The position numbers and the translations under genes were made by a program. The notes beneath the pieces are model-generated. The model saw nothing but the letters and a program-made list of their open reading frames with translations. It had not been told where the DNA came from and did no database searches. This document shows positions 45,683 through 58,500 of a stretch of DNA of 64,000 nucleotides, piece after piece (position 1 is the stretch's first letter; every line of letters begins with the position of its first letter). The DNA is taken from positions 427,501-491,500 of the forward strand of contig NC_041777.1 in assembly GCF_900090045.1 (NCBI RefSeq), read 5' to 3'. Source of the stretch: Plasmodium malariae. Its lineage: Eukaryota; Apicomplexa; Aconoidasida; Haemosporida; Plasmodiidae.

Positions 45683-46672
45683 TTAATAATATCCATATTC
45701 ATCCTCATATTCGTCTTCATATTCGTCGTTATAGTCATCGTCGTACTCATCATTATCCTCGTCATAGTTATCGTCATACATGTATCTGTTTTCATTTTTA
45801 TATGGTCCACCTTTCTTAACCTGAGCAGATGATATATATGCACTTTTTCTTTCTTCGTAAGTAGGCAGTTTAGAATTTTCATCACCTAAAAATTGGGGGG
45901 GAGAAGGACTTGGAGATCCCTTAAACAAAGAAGAAATAGCTGATATAGCACCTGGAATAGAGGTAGCCAAACTTATTATACTTCCAATTATTCCAATAAA
46001 TTGTGTAAAAACTTGTGGATGTCTTTTTTGGTATAAATTTATCGAGTTCGAATCTCTGTATATACCGTTACTACTATTGTTATTATTATTATTACTATTA
46101 TTATTCCCTTCTTGTTTATCATTTTTTATCTTTATTTGCAAATTTTTTTTTTTCATATTTAGTTCATTGTCTACTAAGAGAGACATGACATTCTCATCAT
46201 TTTCTTCCTCAATATTTATATTAAACACAAATTTCGTTAACACATAACTTGTAGTTGAATAACTAGTTTCTAATGAAAATGTTTTTCTCTCTTTATATAT
46301 AACATCACTAAATGTACTAATTTCGTCCAATGGGTACAACTTGTTCATATTATTTTGTACATTTAATATATCTATTTCATGTTGTTCATTATGTATTCCT
46401 AATACTTTAGCTTTGTTCATATTTAAATCATCAAAAATAAAAATAGCTCTAATCTCAGTTGTTCCTTTTACCAAATAATATTTGTATGTTCTCAGTGAAG
46501 TACCCACTAACTTTTCATTTTTATCGACTAAGTTTGATTCATTAATAACAAATTTAGCACTATTTCTGAATTCAATTCTTTTGTCTCTTAGTACCTCATT
46601 TGTCGAAATGCCGCATACATGCGCTACTTTAATAAATAAAATAGACAAAAATAAAAGGCTGAATATGTTCAT
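45683..46672 (-). CDS. secreted protein with hydrophobic Gly/Ala/Ser/Ile segment and acidic tail
   Basis: Single exon, 329 residues. Signal peptide MNIFSLLFLSILFIKVAHVC with a likely cleavage near residue 20-22. Residues 25-180 form a mixed domain with strand-like segments. Residues 188-202 are an Asn/Ser run. Residues 222-251 (TQFIGIIGSIISLATSIP and on) are a 30-residue glycine-zipper-like hydrophobic segment, not a classic transmembrane helix, preceded by basic KRHPQ. SPSPSPP follows, and the C-terminal 35 residues are Asp/Glu/Tyr-rich with hardly a basic residue. I do not recognise a domain. The gene lies between PLP1 and the Kae1/TsaD gene, the same place as an unnamed conserved gene in P. 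falciparum as I recall. It is either a membrane-interacting secreted factor or a protein anchored by this one segment. Confidence 0.85.
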   Translation of the reverse strand: MNIFSLLFLSILFIKVAHVCGISTNEVLRDKRIEFRNSAKFVINESNLVDKNEKLVGTSLRTYKYYLVKGTTEIRAIFIFDDLNMNKAKVLGIHNEQHEIDILNVQNNMNKLYPLDEISTFSDVIYKERKTFSLETSYSTTSYVLTKFVFNINIEEENDENVMSLLVDNELNMKKKNLQIKIKNDKQEGNNNSNNNNNNSSNGIYRDSNSINLYQKRHPQVFTQFIGIIGSIISLATSIPGAISAISSLFKGSPSPSPPQFLGDENSKLPTYEERKSAYISSAQVKKGGPYKNENRYMYDDNYDEDNDEYDDDYNDEYEDEYEDEYGYY

Positions 46673-48840
46673 TTTTTAAAAATATTTTTACACTGTAGCC
46701 ACACACATATATGCATACTGTATAGACGAACTTAACTATGTATGTGCTTTGGTTTAATTTGATTCAATTTTATTTTGTTTAATTTTATTTCGATTAATTT
46801 TATTTCGATTAATTTTATTTCGATTAATTTTATTTCGATTAATTTTATTTTGATAAATTTTATTTTGTTTAATTTTTATTTTGATTAATTTTATTTTGTT
46901 TTAGTTTTATTTTATTTAGTTTTTATTGAATAATTCTCAAAATAAATTTAAAAGCAATTTTTAAAAAGTTAATGTTTTAAAAGGTTACGAATTCAGTAGA
47001 AACGTAAATTAAGGAAAAATATTTAAAAATTTGACAATCAAGTAATTTTTAAAAAAAAATTTTATTCTCCACGTAAAAGTAAAAAGTAGCTAGCCAAATT
47101 ATTTATTTATTTTTTTTTTTTTTTGACAAATATTTTACAAATTAAACACATTCGTATGTACAAGCAATAAAGTTTTATTATTTTATAAATATTAGTTAAA
47201 TGTAAAAAAAGAACTACAGATTTTAGCTGGACAAAAGTAGGCAACAACAGTTGTACTACTTTAATTTTCACTTGGCTAGATATAAAAAAAATATATCTAT
47301 ACATATGTATATATACATATACATGTACATACATTTTTATGTGTTTAATTTGTAAATTTTGATGAAATAAAACATTGCCATTTATATACCTACATTATAT
47401 ATTCATAAAAAATAACAACTATAAGGGAATATTCAAGAACGATACGAAATGTTGTAGAAGTACATAGTACAACACAACTGTTGAAGTTTTAGCAATAACA
47501 ATGCAAAATGAGAAGGTACTAAAATATATTTCCTTTTTTTATCTTCATAAAAAAATATAAAAATAAGAATAATATACTTTGGTAGTAACCTCTTTTTTTG
47601 AATAAAAAATTACATGTTAAATTAAGCCTCGAATTAAGCATTTACTATAATTCATAGGCATATGAATGTACTCATATTCCTCTAATTAAATTTATGATGG
47701 TAAAAAATTAACAATTAATAAGCTTATATCGATTTCCTTTAAAATGCTATAAAAAAAGAAAAATAACTGTTATTCAGGAGAAATAAAAAAAAAAAAAAAA
47801 AAAAAAAAGCAGGAATGAAAGAAAAATATGGTATATATATATACCAATGTGTAACCAAATACAATTTCTCCATATGTTCATGTTAAACTTGAGTATATAA
47901 CGTTATAATTTTCAAACTGCTTCATTAATAGTTCACAAATTTCGATTGTAACCTACATATGGACAATAAATAATAAGTAACTATGCATGAGAATACTTAA
48001 ATATTTATACATTTAAATACTTGTACTTATATATGATGTGTGTATAATTAAATGTTCACATAATTATACAATCTGGCCTCATGCAAAAAAAAAAAAAAAA
48101 AAATATTCTAAATATGTAAGAATAAAATATTTTATGTTATATGTTATATGTTTAATAAAAAAAAAAAAAAAAACAAACAAAAGAAAGGAATTTAAAAAAT
48201 ATCTTTGTGTATGCGCTTAAAATAAATTTTCTTCCAGATGTTCAAAGAAAAAAAAAATATAGAGTTCGTACATTACAAATAAATAATTACATACTATTTT
48301 AAAGTAATGAGAAAATGAAACAGTAACTATGAAGCAAAACAATTAGTTCCATTCAAATCAGTAATGAAAAAATATATGTATAGAGAAATAGTAAAACAGC
48401 TAAAGTATAACAATCAATCCCAATCAAATTGGAATAAAAAAATATATCAAAGTTTTGCTAGTTTTATTAAGCCAATAAAATATGAATTTAAGTAGAAAAA
48501 GGTAAAAAAGATAAAAAAAAAATTCACTAATACTTCAGCTATTTCAAAAATGTAATAAAATTATCCCTTTGAAGCCTACCTAATGAAACAAATGCAAAAA
48601 GGAATTTTTTTTTTTTTTTTTTTTGATGTTAGCAAAGGATAAATGAAAACCGTTGTGAAAAAAAATGGTGTGAAATATAATTATCATATAGAAACGCCAA
48701 GAAGTAATAAAAAGAAAAGACCAAAAAATAAGAGAATACACACATATATATATATGTACACATATAAATGTGCAAGTATGTATATATTTAGAAGCCCCTG
48801 TAAGCGCAAATTTAGGAAAATGTAACTCGAAATAACTATA
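46673..48840. other. divergent intergenic region
   Basis: 2.2 kb between divergent starts (secreted protein and Kae1/TsaD), so it holds both promoters. Includes a 15-bp repeat (46770-46850), poly-A/T runs and TA motifs. A plus-strand frame of 60 residues at 48643-48825, ending 15 bases before the Kae1 ATG, could be an upstream ORF in its leader. No other gene seen. Confidence 0.6.
46770..46920. repeat. 15-bp tandem repeat (aattttatttcgatt)
   Basis: Five good copies of 'aattttatttcgatt' followed by degenerate copies with 'tgtt' or 'tgat' endings, about 100 bases upstream of the secreted protein's start. Confidence 0.85.
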
Positions 48841-51710
48841 ATGAAAAATGCTGTCAAAAACATTGCTTTGTGTTTATTCATCTTTTTGAATCTTTTCCCG
48901 TGTTCATACAATTCGTACAAGATTGATAATATAAGAATTAAAAACCCACAATTCAGCGATGTTTTGGAAAGGACAGTGAAAAAAATTAATAAATACATTG
49001 AAGATAACAATGATAATTATGATATATGTAAATACAAAAAAATTCCGAGGATTTTAATAGAAAGGAATAAACTGAAAGATAATAAAAAAACAAAATATAT
49101 AGTTGGTATAGAAAACACTTGTGATGATACTTGTATTTGTATAATTGATTCTAACCTTAACATAATTAAAAATATTATCATTTCCCATTTCAAAGTTGTT
49201 CATAAGTACGAAGGTGTGTATCCATTTTTCATTAGCTCAATTAATAACCTGTTCTTAAAGCCCTATGTGCAGAAGGCTTTGGAGGGAATTGGTAAAAATT
49301 TGACTAAAAAATGAAATAAGCGCGAACACTTTTTTAACGACCACTGGAAATATAAAATTAAACGAAGTTATATAGCTCAGTTGTAGTGTTCATAAATGAA
49401 TATATATCTGCATGTGTGTATATATGTATATATATGTACCAACACGCATGTGCAATAAGTTTTCCCATTTTTCTTCCTACAGATACGAAGAAAATTCACT
49501 GCTTTGGTTTGAGCGTGTGTCCAGGTATAGCAAAAAATATGGACGTAGCAAAAAATTATATAGGGGAGATACAAAATAAAATGGATAATATAAAAATAAG
49601 CTCCGTAAATCATATATTTGCACACATCCTTTCACCATTATTTCTAAATTTTTATGACGATAAAAAAACGTTCACAAATAATAGCGAGTACAGAAAGGAA
49701 TATATAAATAGTTGCATAAATCAAAGCCTTATTAATTGGAATGTCCAAGATACTATAAAAAAGGATAAGGAGCAAATGGACAAAGTAAAAGGTATTCTAC
49801 AAGTTTTAAACAGTAATAATGTAACTAGACAGAAGTTGAAAGTTTTGAGCGCGGAAGAATTTTTGAATTATGGATCTTATGTTATAAAAAAGGAGGACGA
49901 AAAGGAAGAAGTTGAAGATGAGGATGCACGAGTAGACATAGGAGAAGACAGGAAGAACATAAGCGAAATAAAGACAAATGACAATTTAAAGAACGTGCAA
50001 AGAGGGGGGTACTTAACAGATGGATATGTTTGTATTTTAGTTTCAGGGGGTAGCACGCAAGTGTACATGATTCGAAAAAATAAAAAAAATGATATTAACG
50101 TCAGCAAAATATCACAAACAGTTGATATATCTATAGGAGATATAATTGATAAAATTGCAAGATATCTTCAACTACCTGTGGGTTTAGGGGGAGGTCCCTT
50201 TCTTGAAAAGAAATCAGAAGAATTTATTTCAGAATTAAAAAAACAAAAAATTAATGAAGAAGCTTGTAAAGATCCTTTTCAGCCTTTTCCTTTACCGTTC
50301 TCTTCTAACAACATAGTTGATTTTTCGTAAGACCATCTGTATGTTTCGATCCCTATCCTTTCTGTTTTTACATGCGTCTTTTTTTTTTTTTCTTTTTTTT
50401 TTTTTTTTGTGTCCGTTTATGAGTGCTTCCTTATTTCCCTCCTTCTTTTCTTTACAATGATATACTCATACTATGTGTAACCAGATTCAAGACAGGAAAT
50501 GTTTTTCCATTCTATTTTGATATCCAGCTTTTCAGGCATTTTTAACCACATGAAAAAAATTATAATCGAGCTAAAAAAAGAAGAATCATTTGAAAAAGAA
50601 AAAGACAGATATGCATATTTCTGCCAGAAAAACATATTTAAGCATTTATTGAAACAGATTAATAAAATAATGTATTTTTGTGAGCTTCATTTTAATATAA
50701 AAAACTTATGCATAGTAGGTGGGGTAGGATGTAACAATTTTTTGTTTGAAAGTTTAAAAAATATGGCTTTAAGTAGAAGTAAAACCGAAAATCAGATAAA
50801 AGAATATAGAAAATTGAAAAAAAGATTAAAAAAAAAGGTAAACAAAATTGAAGACATAAATTATTTGAATTCAAAAATGTCAAAAAATATAATACGTAAT
50901 GAAAATGCGATAAGCTCATCTGAAGCTTGGGATATTTATTTAAAATATCTCTTAAAAAAAAAAACAAAGGACAGTATTTTATCATCCTTAAAATTATTAA
51001 ATTTTGAAGAATTTTCGGAGCTAAAGGAAAAAGGGTATTTTCTTTTTGAAAGGGATATTTTCATAACTCCAAATTCATGTAATATTCTTTTTCCATTTGA
51101 TATATATTTTTGATGTTCTTTACTCTAAAGTTTTTAAAATGTTTAAGCGATTTTTTATTTTTTACTTTTTTTATTTTTTTACCTTATTTCGCCTTTTTTT
51201 TTTTTTTCTCTTCTCTATTTTTCTAATTTTTTTTTTTTTTTAATTTTTATTTTTACTTAATCAATTTCTTCGTTATACTTTGCAGCCTCGTGGAGTGTGT
51301 ACAAGACCCCCACAAATCTTAGCAGAGACAATGCAGCTATGATTTGTTTTAGCACCTTTCTGAATCTGCATAATAACGTGTAACTACATATATGCACGTG
51401 TACTTGAGTGAAGAATGATCTGTATGTATTGATGTGTATGAGTTAATATGTTTGTGTATATATATATATATACATACATATATAGATATGTGCGTGCGTA
51501 AGTACCTGTGCATATGTAAGGAATAATCAACCACAACTACACATAATGAGCAATGACTTTCTTTTTTTTTATAGCAATATTCATGAAGACCCATCTGAAA
51601 TTAAAATTAAGTCAACAGTGAAAACAAAGCTGGAAAATAATTTCCTTCTCTTTTCGGATATCATTGTTTTTGATGTATTTTTGGAGTATCTTAATAATAA
51701 AAAAAATTAA
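48841..51710 (+). CDS. Kae1api: apicoplast tRNA N6-threonylcarbamoyladenosine synthase subunit (Kae1/TsaD family)
   Basis: Hand-built five-exon model: 48841-49291, 49483-50326, 50528-51078, 51286-51379, 51575-51710. The total is 2076 bases, or 691 residues, with all phases closing. The N-terminus MKNAVKNIALCLFIFLNLFPCSYNS is a signal peptide followed by a Lys/Asn/Ile-rich stretch, a bipartite apicoplast leader. Family motifs in order: VGIENTCDDTCICIID (as TsaD GIETSCDET), VNHIFAH (metal ligands H-x3-H), LVSGGSTQV, the SIGDIIDKIARYLQLPVG region, DFSFSGIF at the exon 2/3 junction, CIVGGVGCNNFL, and SRDNAAMI (third metal ligand Asp). Long Lys/Asn/Glu inserts explain the doubled length over bacterial TsaD. 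The enzyme transfers threonylcarbamoyl to A37 of ANN-decoding tRNAs. The exon 3 donor (51079) is chosen because the frame otherwise stops at 51111 without the essential DNAAM motif. Confidence 0.9.
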
Positions 51711-52468
51711 CTCATTATTCTATTGCAGCTTGGGGTACGTTTATTATATTAATTTTCGGAATACATATTTTTTAGTGAAATGTAAATGAACATTTATGGA
51801 TCCGAATCCTTTTGCATTTGTATGTCTATTTTCTTTTTTTGTCCTTTTTTTGGTATTTTTAAATAGTAAAAGAACAGTACAAAAAATTTAACATATTAAT
51901 TATGTAAAAATGCAATTATTAAAAGTGCGTGAATGAAGATCATTTGGAAAGGGTACCTTTGCTTATTCCGCTTGAGCGATTAATACATTAATAGGTTAAC
52001 AGTATAATGGCTCATTAAACGATTCAACATTTATATTTATGTATATCTGCAAAAATAAGCAGAGGAGAAGACCTTAACATCACCTACTACGTGCTAAAAG
52101 GTTTAGAACTATAATTTATACATTATGTATACCCCTATATGTATGCATGTGTAATGTGTGTGTATGCAAAAAATAGTGGGCAGTGCCAAATAAATCTTAC
52201 TTTTTTAGATGTTAAAAAGGTATTTTAAAAGAAATAAAAGAGGGAACATGCGCGGAAGGGGATGAAGGAAAATTTAATTTTGACAAAACAACGACATTAA
52301 TATATATTTCATTTTCCAAAGGTGGGAGTTAAAAATTGTCACAAAAAAGATAGTTTAATAGTTACTTATTTTTAACACATATATATATTATATAATTTTC
52401 TTGAATACGCAAAAAAAAAAAAAAGGGCAGAAAAGTTGGACAAAAAAAATATTAAAAATTAAATTAAC

Positions 52469-52499
<31 letters not shown>

Positions 52500-52589
52500 A
52501 AAACATATTAATCCTAAGAAAATGAAGCTAAGCTAGGCTAAATGAAGCACAATTTTGATAAAAAGAATGTCTCCATTTGTCAGACAGCT
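51711..52589. other. convergent intergenic region
   Basis: 3' flanks of Kae1/TsaD (+) and the gp210-like gene (-). Poly-A runs at 52409-52425 and 52470-52498. Nothing coding seen. Confidence 0.7.
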
Positions 52590-55500
52590 TCACAACTTCA
52601 ACCGTGTGCAATAATCATTAATAATTGAAAAGTGCTTCGTCCGTGATACGAAAAGATCATCGACATTTCTGATATAATTTTGTTCTTCCAAATATTTATA
52701 AGTGTAATGAAAATTTGAATTATTTAATAATGTACCAAAATTAGCGTTTGACTTAAGGACAGAGTTTACACATACATAGGGCTGTAAACAGAATTCTTCA
52801 TTATATTCATTAAATAGATTATTCAACCTGTTAACATAATAAAACATATTTTTTTTATCAAAATATTTTCTCTTCACACGCTTTACAACACATAAATGAA
52901 TTTTCCCTATTTCAATATATTCATAATTTTGATCAAATAAATAATTATGTTCCTTGTAATTTTTGTACAATTTTAAATATATGTGAACAAATGAACAACC
53001 TATTTTATGTGGTATGATAAAAATATGATTATTATTAACAATTTTAGCTGACAAAATAGTATAATGCGAAGTAATGAGGTACAACTTTGCATTTAAAGGA
53101 AACAAAACGCTTTCAACGTACTTATTATATAAATCAATGTAAAAATATTGAATAACATTCAACGGAATATATTTGGAATAATAATTATTTATTTTTGCCC
53201 CAATAATATCTGATACATTAATTAATATTTTTTTAAAATTTTTTTTTTTTTTATCTATGTAATATATATAGTATGAATTCGAGTTATGCTCTGTGTGTAT
53301 ATTTTTTACTGATGATAATACAGGATAATAGTAATATTTGTTAAATAATTTCAAAAAATGAAAATCATAATGAAATTTATAAAAACCTTTTGTGCTTAAG
53401 TACACAATATGACCATTATTTTTACTCTTTAAATTGTTCTTAACAACAACGATATTGTAAATTTCAGATAATATCATGTTGTTATTATCATTCGTTAGGT
53501 TTGCATACAGGAAATAGCTCCCTTCCTTGTGTGCTTTAATTGACAGGAAGGAATCTGAGGCGAATACCAAGTCTGTGGTTATTCTCTTCTCACCATCACT
53601 GTTGCTGTAAGCATTACCATTACTATTACTGTTACTGTTATGATTACTAATATCATTTATATTATATATTATTTTATTATTTTGTTTTCTCCCCCTATTA
53701 AGCCTGTGAAGCGTTCGTTCACTTCGTCCCCAAGACAAGGAGCTGTGTTCGACCCTATCATTTAAGATTACATTTTTGCTGTTAACAAAATAATCTAGTT
53801 TATACGAAATGCATGAGTATTTATAAACATCATTAAAATTTATGAACTCGTAAGGACGTTTCTCTATTTTGCTATAAAAGGTAACAAACATATTTAACTC
53901 CTTGTTAATGATAAGATAAATAATGCCACTGTTAAAAAGTTTCATAGAATGTATATAATCAACAATTATATCGACTTGAAAAAAATAAAGTTTTCGTATG
54001 TCTCTTTCTTTTTCCAATTTTACACAAATATTGTTACTACATTTTTTATGCTTACGATAATTTTCGTAATATTTTTCTATTTCGTAAAAATCTAGATCAT
54101 ATTTTTCAAGAGTAAATGTTTTTCCCCCAATGGATATAGGAAACATATCATAATAACTTTTAAATATAGGGTATATATGTACTTCTGTTTTGCCTATATT
54201 TCTATTAGTCTTTATAGAACAAACGTACATATTTTGCTGATAATCTGTTTTTATTACATTTTGTACTTGTACTATTGAGCTATTTTTGGATATACATAAA
54301 ACTTTGGATATATATGGATGATCATATTGAAATAATACTTCAACTGTTTGGTTAAAAGGATGAAGGACTATTTTTCTTTCGCTATATAATACCCCCTTTG
54401 AGTAAATAATTAATTCGACCATATTGGATAAAATAGAAATATATTTATTATTTAGTTTATATACTACTTCCACCTGTATATAGTACTTACCTGTGAACAG
54501 GCAATTAATGTAATAAAATAAATCTAAAATTGGCTCATCATTTAATTGAAAATTTTCTCTTATATCCTTAATTATGGTATTATTTTCCTTTACATTTAAA
54601 TCTATACGATTCATTCTTATCTTCTTGTTGTAATCATAAACTAATCTTATTTTTAAAAATTGTACTGGAATATAGTCAAATTTTTTATTGTCTTTACTAA
54701 AACATTCGATCCTTAAAGGTATTGGCTTATTTTTTTCTGAACGGGTAGATAATAAGGATATTCTTACTTTCGTCATTTTTCCGACCAACAAACCAATATA
54801 TATATGTTCTGTTTCGTATATCAATTTGTTTCTTACTGTGAGGACGCCCTCCGCTTCGTGCTGTGCATTAATGTACAATGGGAAGCACACCTGTGGGGTG
54901 ATCCTATCAGTACTACACTCACCGCTTCGACTTCTTATGTCCACATCCACTATGGTATACTTCTTCCTTTTATTAACGTGTAAGCTTCTTCCCTCAAGTG
55001 AGGTCAGGATAGTAATTTGTTTGTTCCCTTCAAAGGAATATATCAAACTTTGGGGGTATGATGGTGTAGAGCTTGGTCTACATATAAGAAGAAGCTTATA
55101 GTAAATAAAAGGAGAATGAAACAAAACTAAATTTCCGTAATTTGTGTACAATTTATCAAAAAAGTGCAAAGAAATATATTTCTCAAAATGTGTAGAAAAA
55201 TTATCGCTTTTGTACGAATATGTAACAGTTAGTAATAACACATTCGATGTACAATTTGGTAAGGCACTTACACTATTTGTACTGTTCTTACTCTTTAGAG
55301 TTGTATTCAACGTGTCGTCCTTACAATTTATCAATATTTTATTATTTGTTTTTATAACGTTTTTACGTTTCTTTTCTTCCATTTCTAAATAGTATGATTT
55401 GTCCTTTAGACATACTTGTAGTTGAAAATTTTTTATATATGATTCTATTGTGTATTCAAAATGTTCATTCGTTAATATAACATTATCGTGTTCATCAATT

Positions 55501-58500
55501 AAAAAGGTTTTCACATAATAATCAGTATTCTTATATAATAATATTTTTGTATCATTTATAAGATGCAATTTATTTACTTCTTTATCAAACATTGTTATTT
55601 GAATAGAAGAGGGATACTTAATATGAACAGGACAATAATTCTTTGTTCCAATTTCTGGTTTCGTTTGATTGTATATCATTTCTATTATTATATTTGATGT
55701 TATATGGTTCTTTTTCCCATCAGCACAATAAATGATATAATATTTTTTGATGGGAAAAAAAGGCTCATAAGAACTTGCAGATATATTATATTTCTTATCG
55801 TTCGCGCGCATAAGTTTATGTAAAGGTGTATGATGATAATTTATTACTTTGCTGCCTTTACGTTTTACTTTTGTAGTTGTCTCTTTTTTACCTAGTAAGA
55901 AATAATTATACACAAAATCATATTCAAATAATTTCCTATTATATAATTTCTTAAAATAGTAATGAGAAGCAGAATTTGCAAAAAAGATGGTACCATTATT
56001 ACTACTATATATGTTTTTGTACATACCCTTCTTTTGTTCGTTCACATAATACCAATTTGTAAACTTTCTTTCAATAAATAATTTTTTAAATAACAAAGGA
56101 CAGATATTTCTATTATGTTCATTCAAATATGTATTTTCTTTTATAACGATTTCGTCTATATTCGACTCGGAAGAGATGTTTATTCTATATGGTAAATTAT
56201 CAAAACCATTGAATAATATCAAATTAATCATTTGGTTAAATTTTATATATTTACTACACACAAAATCTTGACATAAGAGAGCTCCTATTTTATTATATAC
56301 ATTCACAAAAACATTCTTTCTTATTATTTTTTCTCCTTTGTAATAAATCATTTCCATCAAATTTGCATTTTTCTCTCTTTTTCCTTTGATTTGAATAAAT
56401 CCACATGCATTTTTAAATTTTTCTGGCATTTTCAAAAACTTGGAATATTTATTTATTACCTCTATATTTGTCTTATCATACTTAAGTTTAATATCATTAT
56501 GTACGTTATTAAAGCAACTACTCAAGAGTATACTACTCTTATCAGAGAAATGAGTATATCTAACAGAGTGACCATAATTGATCCCTTCCTCTTTTCCAAT
56601 CTTAGTATTATGTACCCCATTCGAGTAAAACTTTATTTGTCCATTTATCCTTTTTTTACTACTTCTTATACTTTCCCTATTTTTCCCTTTCAAGCAAGCT
56701 AGATCATCGTATCTATGACACGAATTGCTCGTGTAACTATACACATGCATAAAAAAATATATGTTCGTAACTTCATTAATTTCAATTGTATCCTTTTCTA
56801 AAATGACTGAATAATCATTAATTTTCTCTACAATATATAGTCTAGATATAAAACAGTTATTTGAATTTTTCTCATCACAAAATAGTAAGGTAATCAAATG
56901 AAGGTTATTCTTTCTGTCTGAGTTGTATTCTTCTACCCAATGATTTTCCTTATCATTTATGCCACAACTACTTCTTTGAGTACGCTCAACATATTCATTT
57001 CTTTCTCTTGTTACAACTACAGTTCTGTTATCCACAATGACACTTAAAAACTTATGCTTCTTAAATATTTGTACAGTGTATTTCCCTGCACTTCCCCCGT
57101 AACACTTGTAATAGATTTTTTCATGGGGTAAAATAAAAAGAGTAGACATTATGAAAATCTCTTTAATGTAACATTCTATGGGAGATGATACAGCCACACT
57201 ATAGTAAAATTTAGGATAATTTTTGTAAGATATTTGAAAAGAATGAATTCCCTTTTCTATAGGAACAAAGTAATTAGCGAAATATTCCTCAAAATTATAT
57301 AATGAATGTATAATTAAATTATACTTTTTTGAAAAGAGAGTCCACTTAACTTGATCACTGGTATTTCTATTCAATAATTTTCTTCCGCTTTCATCATAAA
57401 AATGCACAATACAAAGGTACCTTTTTCCCAGAATAAAATGCTCCCCTTTGTTTATCTTCTTATTTATTTTATAATAATTATGAAGGTAAAAATCATCAAA
57501 ATAATAATTACTTTTGTAGTAAAAGTGGTTTCTCAATTGATCTATTTCTCTTTCAATTAGTTTACTGCTCCCTTGAATGCCGCTTCGTTTGCGTTTTTTC
57601 GAGAAGGGGATAGATGAAGTGCAGGAAGAAATGGTCGAGTTACAAGAAGCAGCAGTTCTATCAGTTGTCGTATTAGTGCCCCTCTCTACTATATCCGTGT
57701 ACACAGGATAAAAACAAGTCACATCTGTGTTCCTTATTTTATGTACGAATATAATTGACGTAAATTTTTGATGACTTTCCCTATTTATTACAACAATATG
57801 TACATTTACCTCTTCTATATTTTTCCTAACTTTTATAATCTCGTCCGATATAATATCATAGTTTTTACTTGGTTGTATTTGATACTTATTTTGAAAACTC
57901 GTAATATACATATCCTTTAAACAGTTCATAGTTTTTAAGTGATTCATATTTCGTTTTATTACATTATTTAGACTGTACGACACTAAATATTGCTGTTCTA
58001 TTTTTTTGTCATCAACAAATCGTTTAAAAATATGTCTCTTCTTACCAATAAAACATACAGAGTTATTACCACTCCTTTCATTGTACAGATGAGTGCCTTT
58101 TTCTCTTTTCAAAATTAATTTAACATGAGATTCCTCTGCAATGTCCAGTCTATTCGGAAATAACGACAATAATTCATAAATAAACACAATGATATAATAA
58201 AAGATAGGTTTACATTTATTATATAGTTGTATAAGGATCTTTGTGATACCTGCTTTTTCTTTTGTTCTTATAGACAGTTCATATTCGCCATTACCATATG
58301 TGATGGAAGCATGTTGTATATATTTTTCATCAAAGTAAACTTTAAATAGATTACTTTTTGATAGCACCATTTTCTTTTTATTTTTCGATATTATATATAC
58401 ATTTCTTTTCTCATTTTTTTCAATATACATAGTAATATAATCATTTATCATAAATATATGATTGCTCACATCATACTCTACAGTGATGTATTTTTTTTCT

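Noticed and set aside
49360..49420. tRNA-like text 'atagctcagttgtag'
   Set aside because: Resembles a D-arm only; no acceptor stem, anticodon arm or T-arm with GTTCGA follows, and it lies in intron 1 of Kae1/TsaD.
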